64,000 bases of DNA, taken from Brachypterus glaber. Its lineage: Eukaryota; Arthropoda; Insecta; Coleoptera; Kateretidae. Of the stretch, positions 11,091 to 22,540 are shown in pieces (position 1 is the first letter of the stretch; the number at the start of each line of letters is the position of its first letter). The stretch is from contig OY294044.1 in assembly GCA_958510825.1 (NCBI GenBank), forward strand, positions 99,114,893 through 99,178,892, written 5' to 3'. The position numbers and the translations under genes were made by a program. Below the pieces are notes generated by a model. It worked only from the letters and a program-made list of their open reading frames with translations, was not told the DNA's origin and did no database searches.

Positions 11091-11309
11091 TATACTGATT
11101 ATCCATCCATTTGGTATACACTTTAAAGTAGAATTAATATCCTCTTATGGCCTAGTTGCCCTAGTCCCGGATAAACTCGGTATCAATAGTTCTGTGTTTA
11201 GAACGCCAGACACGATTTGTAATTCAGTTAAGTAAAAGGTATGCAGGGTTGATAAGGTGTTACGAATGATACTTTTAAGTGCATACTAAATCGAAGGATT
11301 ATCTGTATA
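11091..11309. mobile_element. MITE, TIR includes GGTATACACTTTAAAGTA
   Basis: The ends pair as TATACTGATTATCC.., GTATACACTTTAAAGTA and TACTTTTAAGTGCATAC.., GGATTATCTGTATA. A second, shorter copy lies at 12484-12667. Shared interior words include GGATAAACTCGGTATCAAT / GGTAATTTCGGGATCAAT and GTAAAAGGTATGCA. Confidence 0.7.
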
Positions 11310-12483
11310 TTATAAATATTATTCTATATTAAAATGCGCAATAAAAATATTTATTTTTTTGTTTGAACTTGAAAGTAAAAGTGAGTCGTTTCTGTATACG
11401 TCCGACCAATTTAAAAACCAATTTATTATACACATAAAGTGTTCAAACTCCTTAAACAGATTTTTTAAATAATTTATCAGCATAGTTTAAAAAACAATTT
11501 CTCACTTGAAAGCCTCTGCTTAACTTTTAAACCAGTGGAAAAGTGGGTCAGGCAACTATTTGATGATTAATTTTTCCTATAAATAGTTTGCAAGAATAGT
11601 TTTTTCCGAGAAAAACAACTAGAATATAAAGGATTTTAGTTCTTTAAATACTTTCTTTGGCTTTTTCAGCTGTTATTTGTGGAATAAAAGTTGCCGTTTT
11701 TCGCTCCAAAGCATCCTTTATGCTAAAAAAAACTCAAATAATAAGAGTAATAAAATAGAGCTTTCAAAACTCAGCTTTGATTTTATCGGTCAAACTTTCT
11801 TTGAGAGAAACTTTACTAATTGAAGGTATGCTCCGTAGATTTTGCTGTAGATTAAAAAGCATGTTCAGTGAACATTGCTCACGCAAGAAACCTGTTTCTG
11901 TAAATTTGTTGTTGTATAGGTAACTGTCAAATTTTTTGATGTAAAATCATCCCTTAAAATATTGACGCTATTAAAAATACACCTCAAAATACACTTTGAT
12001 TTGATTTGTCTAAGGCTTTTGATAAAATTCGAAATACGTTTACTCAGTTATTGCAATAATACACAGTGTTTTTTCGCAAGTGTTAGGTAATATTAAAAGT
12101 GTGTGGAAACATGTATACAACCTTGAATAGTAAAAAACTAAAATAAAATATGCAAGCTGTATGCAATGGGCACCAGTCTCCCCTAATATATTTATTTAGA
12201 ATTTGATTAATTATAATACTACGCTATTTATTTTAATATAAATCTGTCAGTTTCAGAAATAAAATGTATGGTTAAGCACATTGTGAACTGACAAATATTA
12301 TTTTGCCTGACCCTAATATTTAACAGTTGAGGTAGGCCATCTACGTTGTAGCCGCAAAAAATATACTTATAGCTTATGAAAAGAAATATAACTTTTTTAT
12401 GCTAAAAATATCTTTATTACGCCTTTTCGTAATATGAAAGTTCTCATTTTTTGAAATTAATGTAGGTTTTAGCTTTGATTCAA
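11310..12483. other. AT-rich non-coding stretch
   Basis: No coding potential and no clear repeat structure were recognised between the two related MITEs. Confidence 0.4.
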
Positions 12484-12667
12484 ATACAGATTGTTTATTT
12501 GTTTAGTATACACTTTAAAGTACTCTCGGGTAATTTCGGGATCAATCGTTCTGCGTTTGGACGCCAGTCGCAACTTTTAATTCATTGGTGGTAAAAGGTA
12601 TGCACGGGTATGCATGGGATACAAATTCAATTTTTAAGTGTATACTAAATCAATGGATTGCTTGTAT
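12484..12667. mobile_element. Second copy of the GTATACACTTTAAAGTA MITE
   Basis: It opens ATACAGATTGTTTATTTG.. then TAGTATACACTTTAAAGTAC. It closes TTTTAAGTGTATACTA.. then GGATTGCTTGTAT. Interior blocks match the copy at 11091-11309. Confidence 0.7.
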
Positions 12668-13042
12668 GTTGTAGATAGGTATGTTTTTTCCTTTTGCTAT
12701 TGTATTTAAGTAGAAAATTTTTTAAATATCGTGTCGATATTATCTGTACTCTATATTATATTGTATATTAGATTTAAGTAGTAAATGGATAATCCATACT
12801 GATTCTCTATTAAATTTTATATGAATTATATTTTATATAACTTTTGTAAACTTATGTATTATTACTTATTTACTTAATTTAGCAAAAACATTGTTTGTTT
12901 TAAAGTAATATAATATTTTAATATTATATTAAATAACTTTTAATATATGTCGCTATATGCTCTGATTTATTGGAACTACCTAGAAATATTAATTAAATAT
13001 CACATGCGCACAAACATGTGTAAAAATAATATACTTGACCAC

Positions 13043-13561
13043 CAGGGCCGGTCTTTGCATTTCGGCGCCCTGAAGCAAGCCTTGGACTGGCGCCCTTCAC
13101 TACAAAAAAAAAAGTAAATTTACATGCTAAATCAGAGGTAATATGTTGCCAGGTGCACGTAAAATTTACGAGATTTAACTTGTAAATTTACAATTTTATA
13201 AGAATATTACATGTACATATACGTAATATTTCTGTAAAATTGTAAAATTACAAGGTAAATCTCGTAAATTTTACATGCACCTGCTTGGCAACATATTACC
13301 TCTGATTTAGCATAAATTTACACATTTTTTACAGTGTATATAAAAAAATTACTTATTTATTTATTTTTGATGACTAAAAAAAATAAAAGGTCTCACCTCT
13401 GAAAAGAAAAGAAGACAAAAAAAGATTTACCCTCCTGATAATTTTGGCGACTAAAAAGGTCCTCGCCTCACCTCTGACAAAGATTTACCACCTGAAAAAA
13501 AAAAGAAAAAACAAAAAAAACGTCCTCGCCCCTGATAATTTTGACGACTAAAAAAAGGTCT
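13043..13561. mobile_element. Insertion starting CAGGGCCGG, flanked by CTTGACCAC
   Basis: A 9-bp direct repeat CTTGACCAC flanks the block (13034-13042 and 13562-13570). The left end CAGGGCCGGTCTTTGC is of the hAT style. The right end (ACTAAAAAAAGGTCT) is not a matching inverted repeat, so the right terminus has decayed or the element is of another class. The interior contains a nested MITE (13098-13336) and tandem-like AAAAGGTCTCACCTCTGA segments. Confidence 0.55.
13098..13336. mobile_element. Palindromic MITE nested in the CAGGGCCGG insertion
   Basis: The ends are CACTACAAAAAA and TTTTTTACAGTG. The arms of about 100 bp are nearly perfect (GCTAAATCAGAGGTAATATG.. against CATATTACCTCTGATTTAGC). 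The interior is AT-rich spacer. Confidence 0.75.
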
Positions 13562-13730
13562 CTTGACCACTTAAGTGATAATTAATTAATTTTCCTAAAT
13601 AATTCGGACCCTAAACCGAATATAAGAAAACAGCAGATTAATAGGGTACAGAGGCTTTATTCTTTCCTTAACGTTTATAAAATGACTTGTTCTAATATTT
13701 ACATAATATTTTTTTAACAATGAATATAAA

Positions 13731-14039
13731 CACCGGCACACAAAAAAAAAAAAATTGTCTGTACACCGGGCGCCACCTATCTACGGGCATGTTTTTCGAC
13801 CCGCTGAATACGAATTTCAAGTCAGTTTAGGCCGTCCACCCTTCAATTTCGAGTAAAAATTTTTTTTTCTTGCCAAAACATCGAATTTTCGCTATTTTTT
13901 GGTTTTTTTTTGCAATTTACTGGAAATTGAAGGCTGGACGGCCTAAACTGACTTGAAATTCGTATTCAGCGGGTCGAAAAACATGCCCGTAGATAGGTGG
14001 CGCCCGGTGTACAGACAATTTTTTTTTTGTGTGCCGGTG
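13731..14039. mobile_element. Tandem palindromic element, copy 1
   Basis: A 309-bp palindrome beginning CACCGGCACACAAAA and ending TTTTGTGTGCCGGTG. The arms of about 120 bp run through GTCTGTACACCGGGCGCC, CTACGGGCATGTTTTTCGAC and AGTCAGTTTAGGCCGTCCA. The loop (about 13855-13920) is T-rich, with AAAACATCGAATTTTCGC. It has no coding capacity. It directly abuts a second copy. Confidence 0.85.
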
Positions 14040-14340
14040 CACAAAAAAAAAAATTGTCTGTACACCGGGCGCCACCTATCTACGGGCATGTTTTTCGACC
14101 CGCTGAATACGAATTTCAAGTCAGTTTAGGCCGTCCAGCATTCAATTTCGAGTAAAAAATTTTTTTTCTTGCCAAAACATCGAATTTTCGCTATTTTTTG
14201 GGTTTTTTTGCAATTTACTCGAAATTGAAGGGTGGACGGCCTAAACTGACTTGAAATTCGTATTCAGCGGGTCGAAAAACATGCCCGTAGATAGGTGGCG
14301 CCCGGTGTACAGACAATTTTTTTTTTTTTGTGTGCCGGTG
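14040..14340. mobile_element. Tandem palindromic element, copy 2
   Basis: A 301-bp near-duplicate of copy 1 in direct orientation. It starts CACAAAAAAAAAAATTG (the first six bases of the TIR are merged with the end of copy 1) and ends TGTGTGCCGGTG. The arms match copy 1 except for a few substitutions and homopolymer changes. Confidence 0.85.
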
Positions 14341-14739
14341 TAATATACATACAAAATTTGTTAGAATTATTATTATGTAAAAAATTAACCGTTCCTTTGA
14401 AATTTTCTCTGATTGACCAAAACCGACACTGAATTATTCAGTCTATTATACCATGAACTTTTAAAAATCATAAAGCCTTTTTAAAAAGATAAGTTCTAAA
14501 AATAAAAAAGTTCAGATATTTTTTTAACCAATTTAAAGTTTGAACACTTATATTGTAATTTAATCTAATTTATCTTTATAGATTATTACACAGGACACTT
14601 TTATTTTTGTATTCTTCTAGAAACATGCTTTTCTTGTCAATACTAAATTGCAATTCAAAAGTATAGAATTCAAATCTAGCATGAAAAAAATTCAATGTAT
14701 CACTTTTTTGTAATATTACTAGTAAAACATTTTAAATAT
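14341..14739. other. AT-rich non-coding stretch
   Basis: Nothing recognised. Confidence 0.4.
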
Positions 14740-15336
14740 ACAGTGTGGTATATCCCCCCTTTTAAATTTTGAACGGTTTGAGATATCGACTTCAAATTTA
14801 TAGCAAGATATTTTATATTTGTAACTTTTGCAATGTTGGCAGGGGGTCATGAGGGCGATTTAAAAAAAAAGCGGTCGTGTGATACATCATTTTAAATCTC
14901 ATAAAATTTTCGGTTTGTCCATAATCTTTTTTTGAGATTTTTTTGATGGTTTAAAATAGGGTTGAAAATAAAAATTTTTGTCAAAATTTATATAAAAACA
15001 AACAGTTTTTAATAAATGATTAATTGTATGATGCAAAAACGTAAATTATACTTTTGAACTAATTTTAAATATATAAATAAAAATTCACAAAAAATAATCT
15101 CAAAAATTCGCGTTTTTTAGTAGAAAAAAAAATTAAAAATGTTAAAATAATTAAAAAATATATGTTCGAATAGAGAACTTAATTTGCTTTAAAACGGTGT
15201 ATCACACGACCCCGTTTCCCATTTTTCCTGCCAAAAGATAGTTAAAGTTGCCTTATTTACTTATGTGTTCCAAATTTAAAGTCGATATGTCAACTGGTTT
15301 AGAATTTGAAAGGGAGGGTGACCTTTGGACCACGCT
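14740..15336. mobile_element. Foldback of the ACAGTGCGGTCC family, interrupted at its right end
   Basis: The left end is ACAGTGTGGTATATCCCCCC, then GAGATATCGACTTCAAAT. The right end is AGTCGATATGTCAACTGG, then AGGGTGACCTTTGGACCACG. The core resembles other copies (GTCGTGTGATACATCATTTT against GGTGTATCACACGACCCC). The last bases are followed by the CAGGCCCGTAACTGG insertion, after which GCGCTGTA looks like the displaced end. Confidence 0.75.
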
Positions 15337-15340
15337 AGGT

Positions 15341-15839
15341 CAGGCCCGTAACTGGAAAAAAATCCAGGGTGTGCTGAGTACCCCCTGAAATATTTTTTTT
15401 ATAATATTTTCAGTGGTGCTCGGTAGCATTTGGGGGGGGGGGAAGAGCATATATTTCCCAGTTAAAAATTTCCCAAATCAAAAAAACAGCTTTAACCCTG
15501 ACCCTGAAATTTTGCTGACTACAACAAAAGGTCATCACCTCTGAAAAATTCCCAACTCAAAAAAGTTTTACTACTCCCGACCGTAAAATTTAGATGACTT
15601 AAAAAAAAGTCCTCACCTCCCAACCTTTCCAAATTTTCTCAAGTAAACAATTTACTGACTAGTTTTCCTTTACCCCTCAATTTTTCCAGCATACATTTTA
15701 CGAAATCTGTCACTCAATTTTACCAACTGGACTTGAGCACACCCTGTGAGGGTGCTTAAAGCTAATTTTTCCAGGGGGTGCTTAAAATCATGCCAGCGGG
15801 TGCTGAGCACCCCTTAGAATCCCCCCAGTTACAAGCCTG
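15341..15839. mobile_element. hAT-like non-autonomous element
   Basis: The terminal inverted repeats are CAGGCCCGTAACTGG and CCAGTTACAAGCCTG. The interior carries subterminal repeats (GTGCTGAGTACCCCCT, GTGCTGAGCACCCCTT, GGGTGCTTAAA). Flanking octamers (CGCTAGGT and AGCGCTGT) are only partly alike, so the 8-bp duplication is decayed or uncertain. No transposase is present. Confidence 0.65.
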
Positions 15840-16356
15840 AGCGCTGTATTTTAAGAAACTAAAAATATTGTTGTACAACTTGATGATTCTGTGCCGCAGG
15901 ATCCAATGATCTAAAATCTATATCTGGTATTCTAATTTGTTTTTGTGGTCCTTAGAATCTAATCTATTTTATCTTGTTGGTTCTGATCTTTGTCATTTAC
16001 TAATTAAATTCTCCCTTTGTCGCCTCAGTCTTAAAGACTGAATCCGAATCCAGTCGCAGAATTAACTCTTTGGCCTTATTAACAACGAAAACTTAACGTG
16101 AAGAAAGAAATTTTTGACGCGAAATTAGTAAAAAAAAAGTGTAAAAAAATTATACTATGATTCAAACAATAGTTTGTGTTGCCCGGTGTTATTTTTCTCC
16201 GTCGTGTTACAGTAGACCTTAGACGTGACCCACCGCAGGATAAATTAGTGTGATAACCCATGTAACAGATGTAACATTTGGTTTAATAATAGATTAACCT
16301 TTATTGCAATAGCAGGTACGATTAAGGGATTTGTTTAATTATTGGACCTTTAATTA
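15840..16356. other. Unassigned stretch
   Basis: No supported gene or repeat. The minus-strand open frame at 16079-16261 has no recognisable content. Confidence 0.4.
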
Positions 16357-17894
16357 CACAGGTCTACAAATACCGGGTCATGTCAGTTGTTGGAAAGCTG
16401 AGGGTCATTTCCGTGGAAAAAATATTTCTGGTCTGTCTCTCCATTTACATCATTTAGTACCACTCTTACCCTTTAATTTAAGAGTTCAAGAGATCAAATA
16501 CGATTTTTTTTTTCGCAAAGTTATGGCTATACGAAGTTACGAAATATATCCTCCCTTCGACGTCATTAGCATTTGCATTAAGCCTTTTAGAAAATAATTT
16601 TTTACTGTGTAATTTCTCTTGAAAATTTTCACTTTGAGGTTTTTGAGGTCGCTGAGAACGAATATAAAGTCGGAAAATTAAAATTAGCATTTCCAATATG
16701 GCGTATTCAAAATGGTGGATTAAGATTTGCAAAAAACATGTAGATATTGAAAAATGTTTTTAGTTTACATTATATAATTATACAGTGCGGTCCAAAAGTC
16801 ACCCCCCCCCCTCTTAACTTTTGAACGAGTTGAGATATCGATTGCAAAGTTAAAACTCTTAAATAAGACAACTTAAACTATCTTTAAGCATATATTTGAT
16901 ACTTTTATCTCTTAAAATGTGGGCAGGGGGGCATGGGGGGAATTTTTTTAAATGGAAAGGGGGTCGTGTGATATATCATTTTAAAGCCTTTAAAATTCTC
17001 TATATAACCATACATTTTAAATTTTTTAAACATGTTTTTTAAGGTTTTGATTTTTCAGTTTTTTGTGCTAAAAAAATAAATTTTTAAGTTTTTTTTTTGT
17101 TAATTTTTATTTATGTCAACTAAAATTAGTTGAATAGTATAATTTACTTTTTTTCATTATGAAATTAGGCATTTTTAAAAAATTGTTTGGATTTTTTAGA
17201 GAAATTTTGACAAAAATACCCATTTCAACCCTACTTTAAACCCAAAAAAAAATGTTTAAAAAAATAAAAAATATACCGTTAAATGGAGAGTTTTAAAATG
17301 ATGTATCCTACGACCCACCTTTCCATTTAAAAAAGTGTCGCCCCATGCCCCCCTGCCCACATTTTAAGAGCTAAAAGTATCAAATATATGCTTAAAGATA
17401 GTTTAAGTTGTCTTATTTTAGAGTTCTAAGTTTGAAGTCGATATCTAAACTCGTTCAAAAGTTAAGAGGGGGGAGGGGGGTGACTTTTGCACCGATGTGT
17501 ATAATTGTTGGCGATAAAAATTCAGTCAACACCGCTCCGTTTACGTTGGTCGGCTACTCATTTACGTTCCAATTTGATGATAAGCTCGACTCAAGCGATT
17601 TTTCGTATAGCCATAACTTTGCGAAAAAAAATCGTAATTGATCTCTTGAACTCTTAAATTAAAGGGTAAGAGTGGTACTAAATGATGTAACTGTAGAGAC
17701 AGGCCACAAAAATTTTTGCACCCTGTACATAACCTCAAAAGTAGGAAAAAACGCCGTTTTTCGGGTGCATAACCTCAAATATCTCAAAATCCTGACGTGT
17801 TGGGCCAATTCTGACCCCGGATTCGGATTTTACGCAGCAAATTACTTCGGAAATTATCCTTAGCTTTCCAACAACTAAACCATGTTGACCTGTG
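16357..17894. mobile_element. TIR element of the CACAGGYC family hosting a nested foldback
   Basis: The ends are CACAGGTC and GACCTGTG, flanked by TTA on both sides (16354-16356 and 17895-17897). The arms are long: GTTGTTGGAAAGCTGAGG.. with TTTCGCAAAGTTATGGCTAT at left, inverted at 17580-17880. Between the arms sits an independent foldback (16782-17501). The open frames at 16331-16597, 16478-16732 and 17408-17863 are mirror-image products of the arms, not genes. The element at 22541-24330 has the same terminal octamer type. Confidence 0.75.
16782..17501. mobile_element. Complete foldback of the ACAGTGCGGTCC family
   Basis: A 720-bp palindrome in TA context, starting ACAGTGCGGTCCAAAAGTCA and ending TGACTTTTGCACCGATGTGT. 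Internal inverted blocks are AACTTTTGAACGAGTTGAGA, GGGCAGGGGGGCATGGGG and GGTCGTGTGATATATCATTT with their complements. It is non-coding. Confidence 0.85.
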
Positions 17895-18030
17895 TTATAA
17901 TATAATAGTTCTAGATAGTCATTTATGTATTTTACAAACAAAATAATTTTTACCAGTGTGAATTAAAACATACTTTTTTTCCACAACCACCTTTGAAAAC
18001 GATAAATTTCACACGATTTAGAGAGTAAGG

Positions 18031-18585
18031 GGGTGCCATGGCAGACTAACATCTCTACTCTAAATTTCTCTACTCCCTAACATCCCTACTCCATAACATC
18101 CCTACTCCACAACAACTCTACTCCGTAACATCTCTACTCCATAACATCTCTACTCCGTAACAACTCCACACTATAAGGACTTTATTAGCCACTTAATAAT
18201 AAATGAGCAATTCAAAGAACAAAGAATCTTCTTCTTCTAGATTATTTTATTTTTTTCCTAGAAAACGTTTATCTTTAAATTCAAATCTAGAACAATCATA
18301 AATGAATTATTCTAAAAGCCACAATGACCGCGTACTCTTAATATGTACTAATAAGTAAGTAATTAATAAATTAATTTCATATTTGACCGTGACTTAGCAT
18401 GACAAATATTCATTTGAGTTAAGACAAGTGGCTAATCGAGTGCATATAGTGCGGAGTAGAGTTCTAACGGAGTAGAGATGTTATGGAGTAGAGATTTTAT
18501 GGAGTAGAGTTGTTGTGGAGTAGGGATGTTAGGGAGTAGAGAAATTTAGAGTAGAGATGTTAGTCACCCAAATATGGCACCACCC
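18031..18585. mobile_element. Foldback with minisatellite arms
   Basis: The ends are GGGTGCCAT and ATGGCACCACCC. The left arm (about 18047-18172) is a tandem array of variants of CTCTACTCCATAACATC (about 19-bp period). The right arm (about 18447-18563) is the inverted array (GATGTTATGGAGTAGAG). The unit order at the outer ends (TCTAAATTTCTCTACTCCC) is mirrored, so the arms are genuine inverted copies. The AT-rich spacer of about 270 bp is unique. The architecture is that of Foldback-type transposons. Confidence 0.85.
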
Positions 18586-18761
18586 GTGCAAAATAATATT
18601 ACTAAAAACAATTTTTTTTTTCAAAAATATTCACCATTTTATAGATAGTTTTTCTATTATATTATTATTTATCTGGATATATACCTATATATTTTTTCAC
18701 TTTTTTTAAGTTACGATAATTCTGAATCGTCTTAATTTTAATGAGATTTTAACAATTTAGG

Positions 18762-19337
18762 GGATCATTCTGGTTTATAATTTTCAAAAAATCGATTTTT
18801 TTACATTTTTGAACTCCTTAGACCTTCAAAAATAGCCTCCTAAAATATTTTTGAGAAATTCGAGAGTTATAACAACTTTTAGTGAATGCGGACGTATTGC
18901 ATCCAAGCAGATGTAAAAACTTTAAACGCGTTTTTCTCAAAACGACGTTTTTTCGGTCGGCGGCGGTGATTTCTCCGGAACTACTGGGCCGATCCTACAC
19001 ATAAATAGATTCAGCGTATGCTATAACCGTATTAAAATTGTAATTTTTACTATTTTTTTTTCCAAAAACAGGGAAAAAAAATAATATTTTGTTTTTTTTT
19101 TCTTTAAATCTCCGCCATTTTATTATTTATAAATAAATATTAATATCCATAGAATACGCAAGATCCACAGAGAGTTATTTTTTGTATAAAAAGTGTTAAA
19201 AATAAAAAATAAATGTTTTATGTATTTTGAGAGTGTATTTATTAAGCTCAACAAATTTTATATCAATATGTATCTATAATAATACATAGATATAACAAAA
19301 ATAGCCCTTTTTTCAAGCATCTAAACCAGAATGATCA
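18762..19337. mobile_element. TIR element, TIR GATCATTCTGGTTTA
   Basis: The left end GGGATCATTCTGGTTTA pairs with the right end TAAACCAGAATGATCAC; TTA adjoins both ends. The interior has a GC-richer block near 18940-18990 (ACGACGTTTTTTCGGTCGGC) and no intact frame. Confidence 0.7.
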
Positions 19338-20179
19338 CTTAAATGAAGAAAACCTAACTAATTTTAATTTATCGTTATTGTTGCACTCTGTGCTATAAAG
19401 CACTTTGTAGGTCCCTAACAAGTATAAATTAATAAATAAACTGTCAAAGTCTAATCTAAGAAAACAAACGAAAGAAACCAAGGTAAATTCGAATTGATTT
19501 ATCAGCATAAAAACATTAAACTGCTCGATTCTCCATATTCATAAAAAAATTAAATTTTGAAACTTAAAATTCATAAAATGGAGCATAAAAATTGCACAAA
19601 AATAGGTAAATTAAAGTTAGTTATTAAAATCTAATAAAAAAATACGGCTTGTACACCAGCGCCTTCGCCAAAATTTCAAATCGAAAATCAATTCTAAAAT
19701 ATAATTTTTAAAGAAACTTAATTTTATAAACCTTAAAAAAATACTCTTCTACAAAAAATATGTATATCGGAAACATTCTAAGCTATATTTTTTTTAAATT
19801 AAAAAAAAGAATGAACTAAAAGTAGTTATAAAACAAGGAACAATTCTGTAAAAATATTAGGATGTTTTTATTAAAAACCAAAGTAGGTCCTATTACTCTT
19901 TTCGAGCTTATATCTTAAAATTTATGAGGCCCAATTTGACCTTATTCGGTAGTACCGATTCGGTACTGCCTATCTAAATGCAATTATCTGTCTAACAAAC
20001 TATTTTATAATAAGAATAATTATTTTGGAATAATCTATGTAGGAAGTGATAAATTAGCACTTAATTAGCACTGCCAATAATTTGTATTTAATATAACTGT
20101 ACATAATACTATCCACTTTATTTAATAGCAAATTTGCTAAAAAATGTTTGTTCGTTGTTCTATAACAACGGAAATATAT
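19338..20179. other. AT-rich non-coding stretch
   Basis: Nothing recognised. Confidence 0.4.
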
Positions 20180-20515
20180 ACAGAGCAGTCCAAAAGTCAC
20201 CCCCCCTCTTAACTTTTGAACCAGTTGAGATATCGACTTCAAATTTGTAACTTTTAAAAAACCTTAAAAAACATTTTTAAAAAAAATTAAAATGTTAGTT
20301 TAAATAAGCTTTAAAATGATGTATTACACGACCCCCCTTTCTATTTAAAAAAATGTCCCCCCATTCCCCCCTGCCCACATTTTAAGAGCTGAAAATATCA
20401 AATATATGCTAAAAGATAGTTTAAGTTGTCTTATTTAAGAGTTCTAAATTTGAAGTCGATATCTCAACTCGTTCAAAAGTTAAAAGGGAGGGGGGTGACT
20501 TTTGGACCGCACTGT
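20180..20515. mobile_element. Short copy of the ACAGTGCGGTCC foldback family
   Basis: It starts ACAGAGCAGTCCAAAAGTCA and ends TGACTTTTGGACCGCACTGT within TATA context. It keeps the right half of the core (GCCCACATTTTAAGAGCTGA, GTCGATATCTCAACTCG) but has lost most of the left half. It is an internal-deletion derivative. Confidence 0.8.
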
Positions 20516-22149
20516 ATATGATACCTAATTTAGAGATTTATACTAGGAAGACTATAAAAAACCGTTTAGAATATAATTTTAGTTCTTTACATAAATCAGA
20601 CAGCGGAAAATTGCGATTCATGATTTACCCACCAGTGACTGAGCTCTGCGCAAGTTTATAAAACTTGATTTTAGGATATTACATTTGTCATCTTTTATAT
20701 AAAGGGTAAAAAAGATTCAATTGAATTTTCCATAAAACATTAAAAAAATCGGTTTAAATCATATTAATTTTATAATTTAATCTTAACATTACTCTTTAAT
20801 TTTTACAAAGAAAGCACTTCGACGTTATGCGAAGAGCTTAATTCAAATTCTACAATAAACCATTAAAATACACGAACAATCGCAACTTCCCGGTGTCTGC
20901 TGATTCTGGGTTAATCCCTTTTGTCTAGATTTTATTAACTTTTTCAGGACATATCAAATTAACCATATTATTTTTTTTTAGGTTATATATAATGTTAATT
21001 AATGGTTTTTAACCCTAATTGCCAGAAATTTAAAATTCCTATTTTAATGAGTACATATTTGTCTGTACGTGACCAGTTGTAGTAGGGTAATAGGTCAGAA
21101 TCAATTAATCAAAACGGGCTTAAACGTTAAGTACATGACCACTTGTTAAATTAAACTAGTTTTGAGACACAATAGTTTGGAACTGAGGTATCGATACAGA
21201 AAAAATAATATTTTTCTGCAAAATATAACATCATAAATCGTGAATTTATTGGATTTTTATTGAAGAGCAAATTTAATAGAGATAAGGACTCTTGTTACTT
21301 GAATTGGATATTTAATAAAAGGTGCTAAATATTGAGGTTTTTTATAATAAGCTATTAGTTTTTTAAATAAGCAGTTTGGATTAAAAATTAAGATTTTATC
21401 CAACACCTTTATAAATAAATAATTTATCCTTTGGACACAAGAAATTAAATAACGTTATAGCTTTATAAATAAAATTTTAGAAATAAAATCTAAAACTTAA
21501 TTATATTTGAATAATGTTTAAGTTTTTTGTCCGTAAATTATAATGTAGTAGTAACCACATAGGTATAGAAGCTATAGTGGTTATTATATAAAGACAAAAA
21601 CAGATTAGGTGTGTAAAATTTAGTCCGCCATTTTTACCTTTTAAACGTCAAAATTTGTAAACAAAAACAAAACCTCAAAAAGGTTTTTCACATTTTTACA
21701 AGTCTTTACAAAACAAGTGATTTTTAAGTTAAAAATTTTAACACTATAAACAAAATAAACTATAAAGACACGCAAATACCACAAACAACACCACAAACAA
21801 AATATTCGATTTCATAACAAAATGACAGAGTGCAGCGTTGTCGGACCTCCTACCCATGTAAATTTGCGTTTGCTTGCATTTAAACGGTTTGAATGTAAAT
21901 TTATGTTATCTTTGAGTGTTCTTATCAATATTAGAAATTGATTGGTTTTTATAATTAAAAATTATACGGTTGAAATGGTGTTGGCAACGTAGAACCGCCA
22001 TTTTTATTGTTTAGAAGTCAATTTTCTACCTATTGTTATTAAGCAGCACAGAACCCTGCGCAAACGTTTATTTCCTCTATATATTTTTTACCCATGTGGT
22101 AGTAACCCAAGTAGTAGCTATAAAGTATCTCGACAAAACTGAACCTGAT
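20516..22149. other. Non-coding stretch
   Basis: No gene seen. TCCGCCATTTTTACC near 21625 and ACCGCCATTTTTATTG near 21993 are direct repeats, each followed by an AGTC- or CGTC-containing segment, about 370 bp apart. Their meaning is unclear. Confidence 0.4.
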
Positions 22150-22375
22150 AAAAAAATTATGAACCTCTGGGGGGTGGTGGGTGATTTTCTTGAAAATTGG
22201 TATATAGGGATTTTTAAGTAGCTAAAACTGAATATGATAATAAAAAAATTGTAAATCCACCCCCTGAGGGGGAGAAAATTAGTTTAAGGGTTTTTGAGGT
22301 TGCTAAAAGTTAATCTGATAATAAAAAATCCATTTCACGCGCAAGGTTGGAAAATGAAAAGCTTTTTTACTGGGC
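22150..22375. repeat. Array of the GGTTTTTGAGGTTGCTRA unit (array 1)
   Basis: Roughly 105-bp units contain AAAATTGGTATATAGGG, a TTTTTGAGGTTGCTAAA-like core and CCACCCCTGAGGGG. It closes with CCATTTCACGCGCAAGG.. then CTTTTTTACTGGGCAG. The same closing module ends the arrays at 38240-38292 and 47255-47310. Confidence 0.7.
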
Positions 22376-22540
22376 AGTTTATTTTTTTAAGAAGCTAACT
22401 TATATTTTTTGGTCATTTAATAATAGTTAATATGAGGTGTCCCTGCCCTGCGAAAAATTGCGTAACGTATATAAACAGTTGATTCTGGTTAATTTTGGGG
22501 GTATTGATTATAATTATTGTAACGCAGAATTTATGTTAGT

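Noticed and set aside
16331..17863. Four small ORFs on both strands
   Set aside because: They are mirror translations of the arms of the 16357-17894 element.
18047..18172. CRISPR-like array of short repeats
   Set aside because: The units of about 19 bp are contiguous variants with no unique spacers, and they are mirrored at 18447-18563. This is a foldback arm in a eukaryotic genome.
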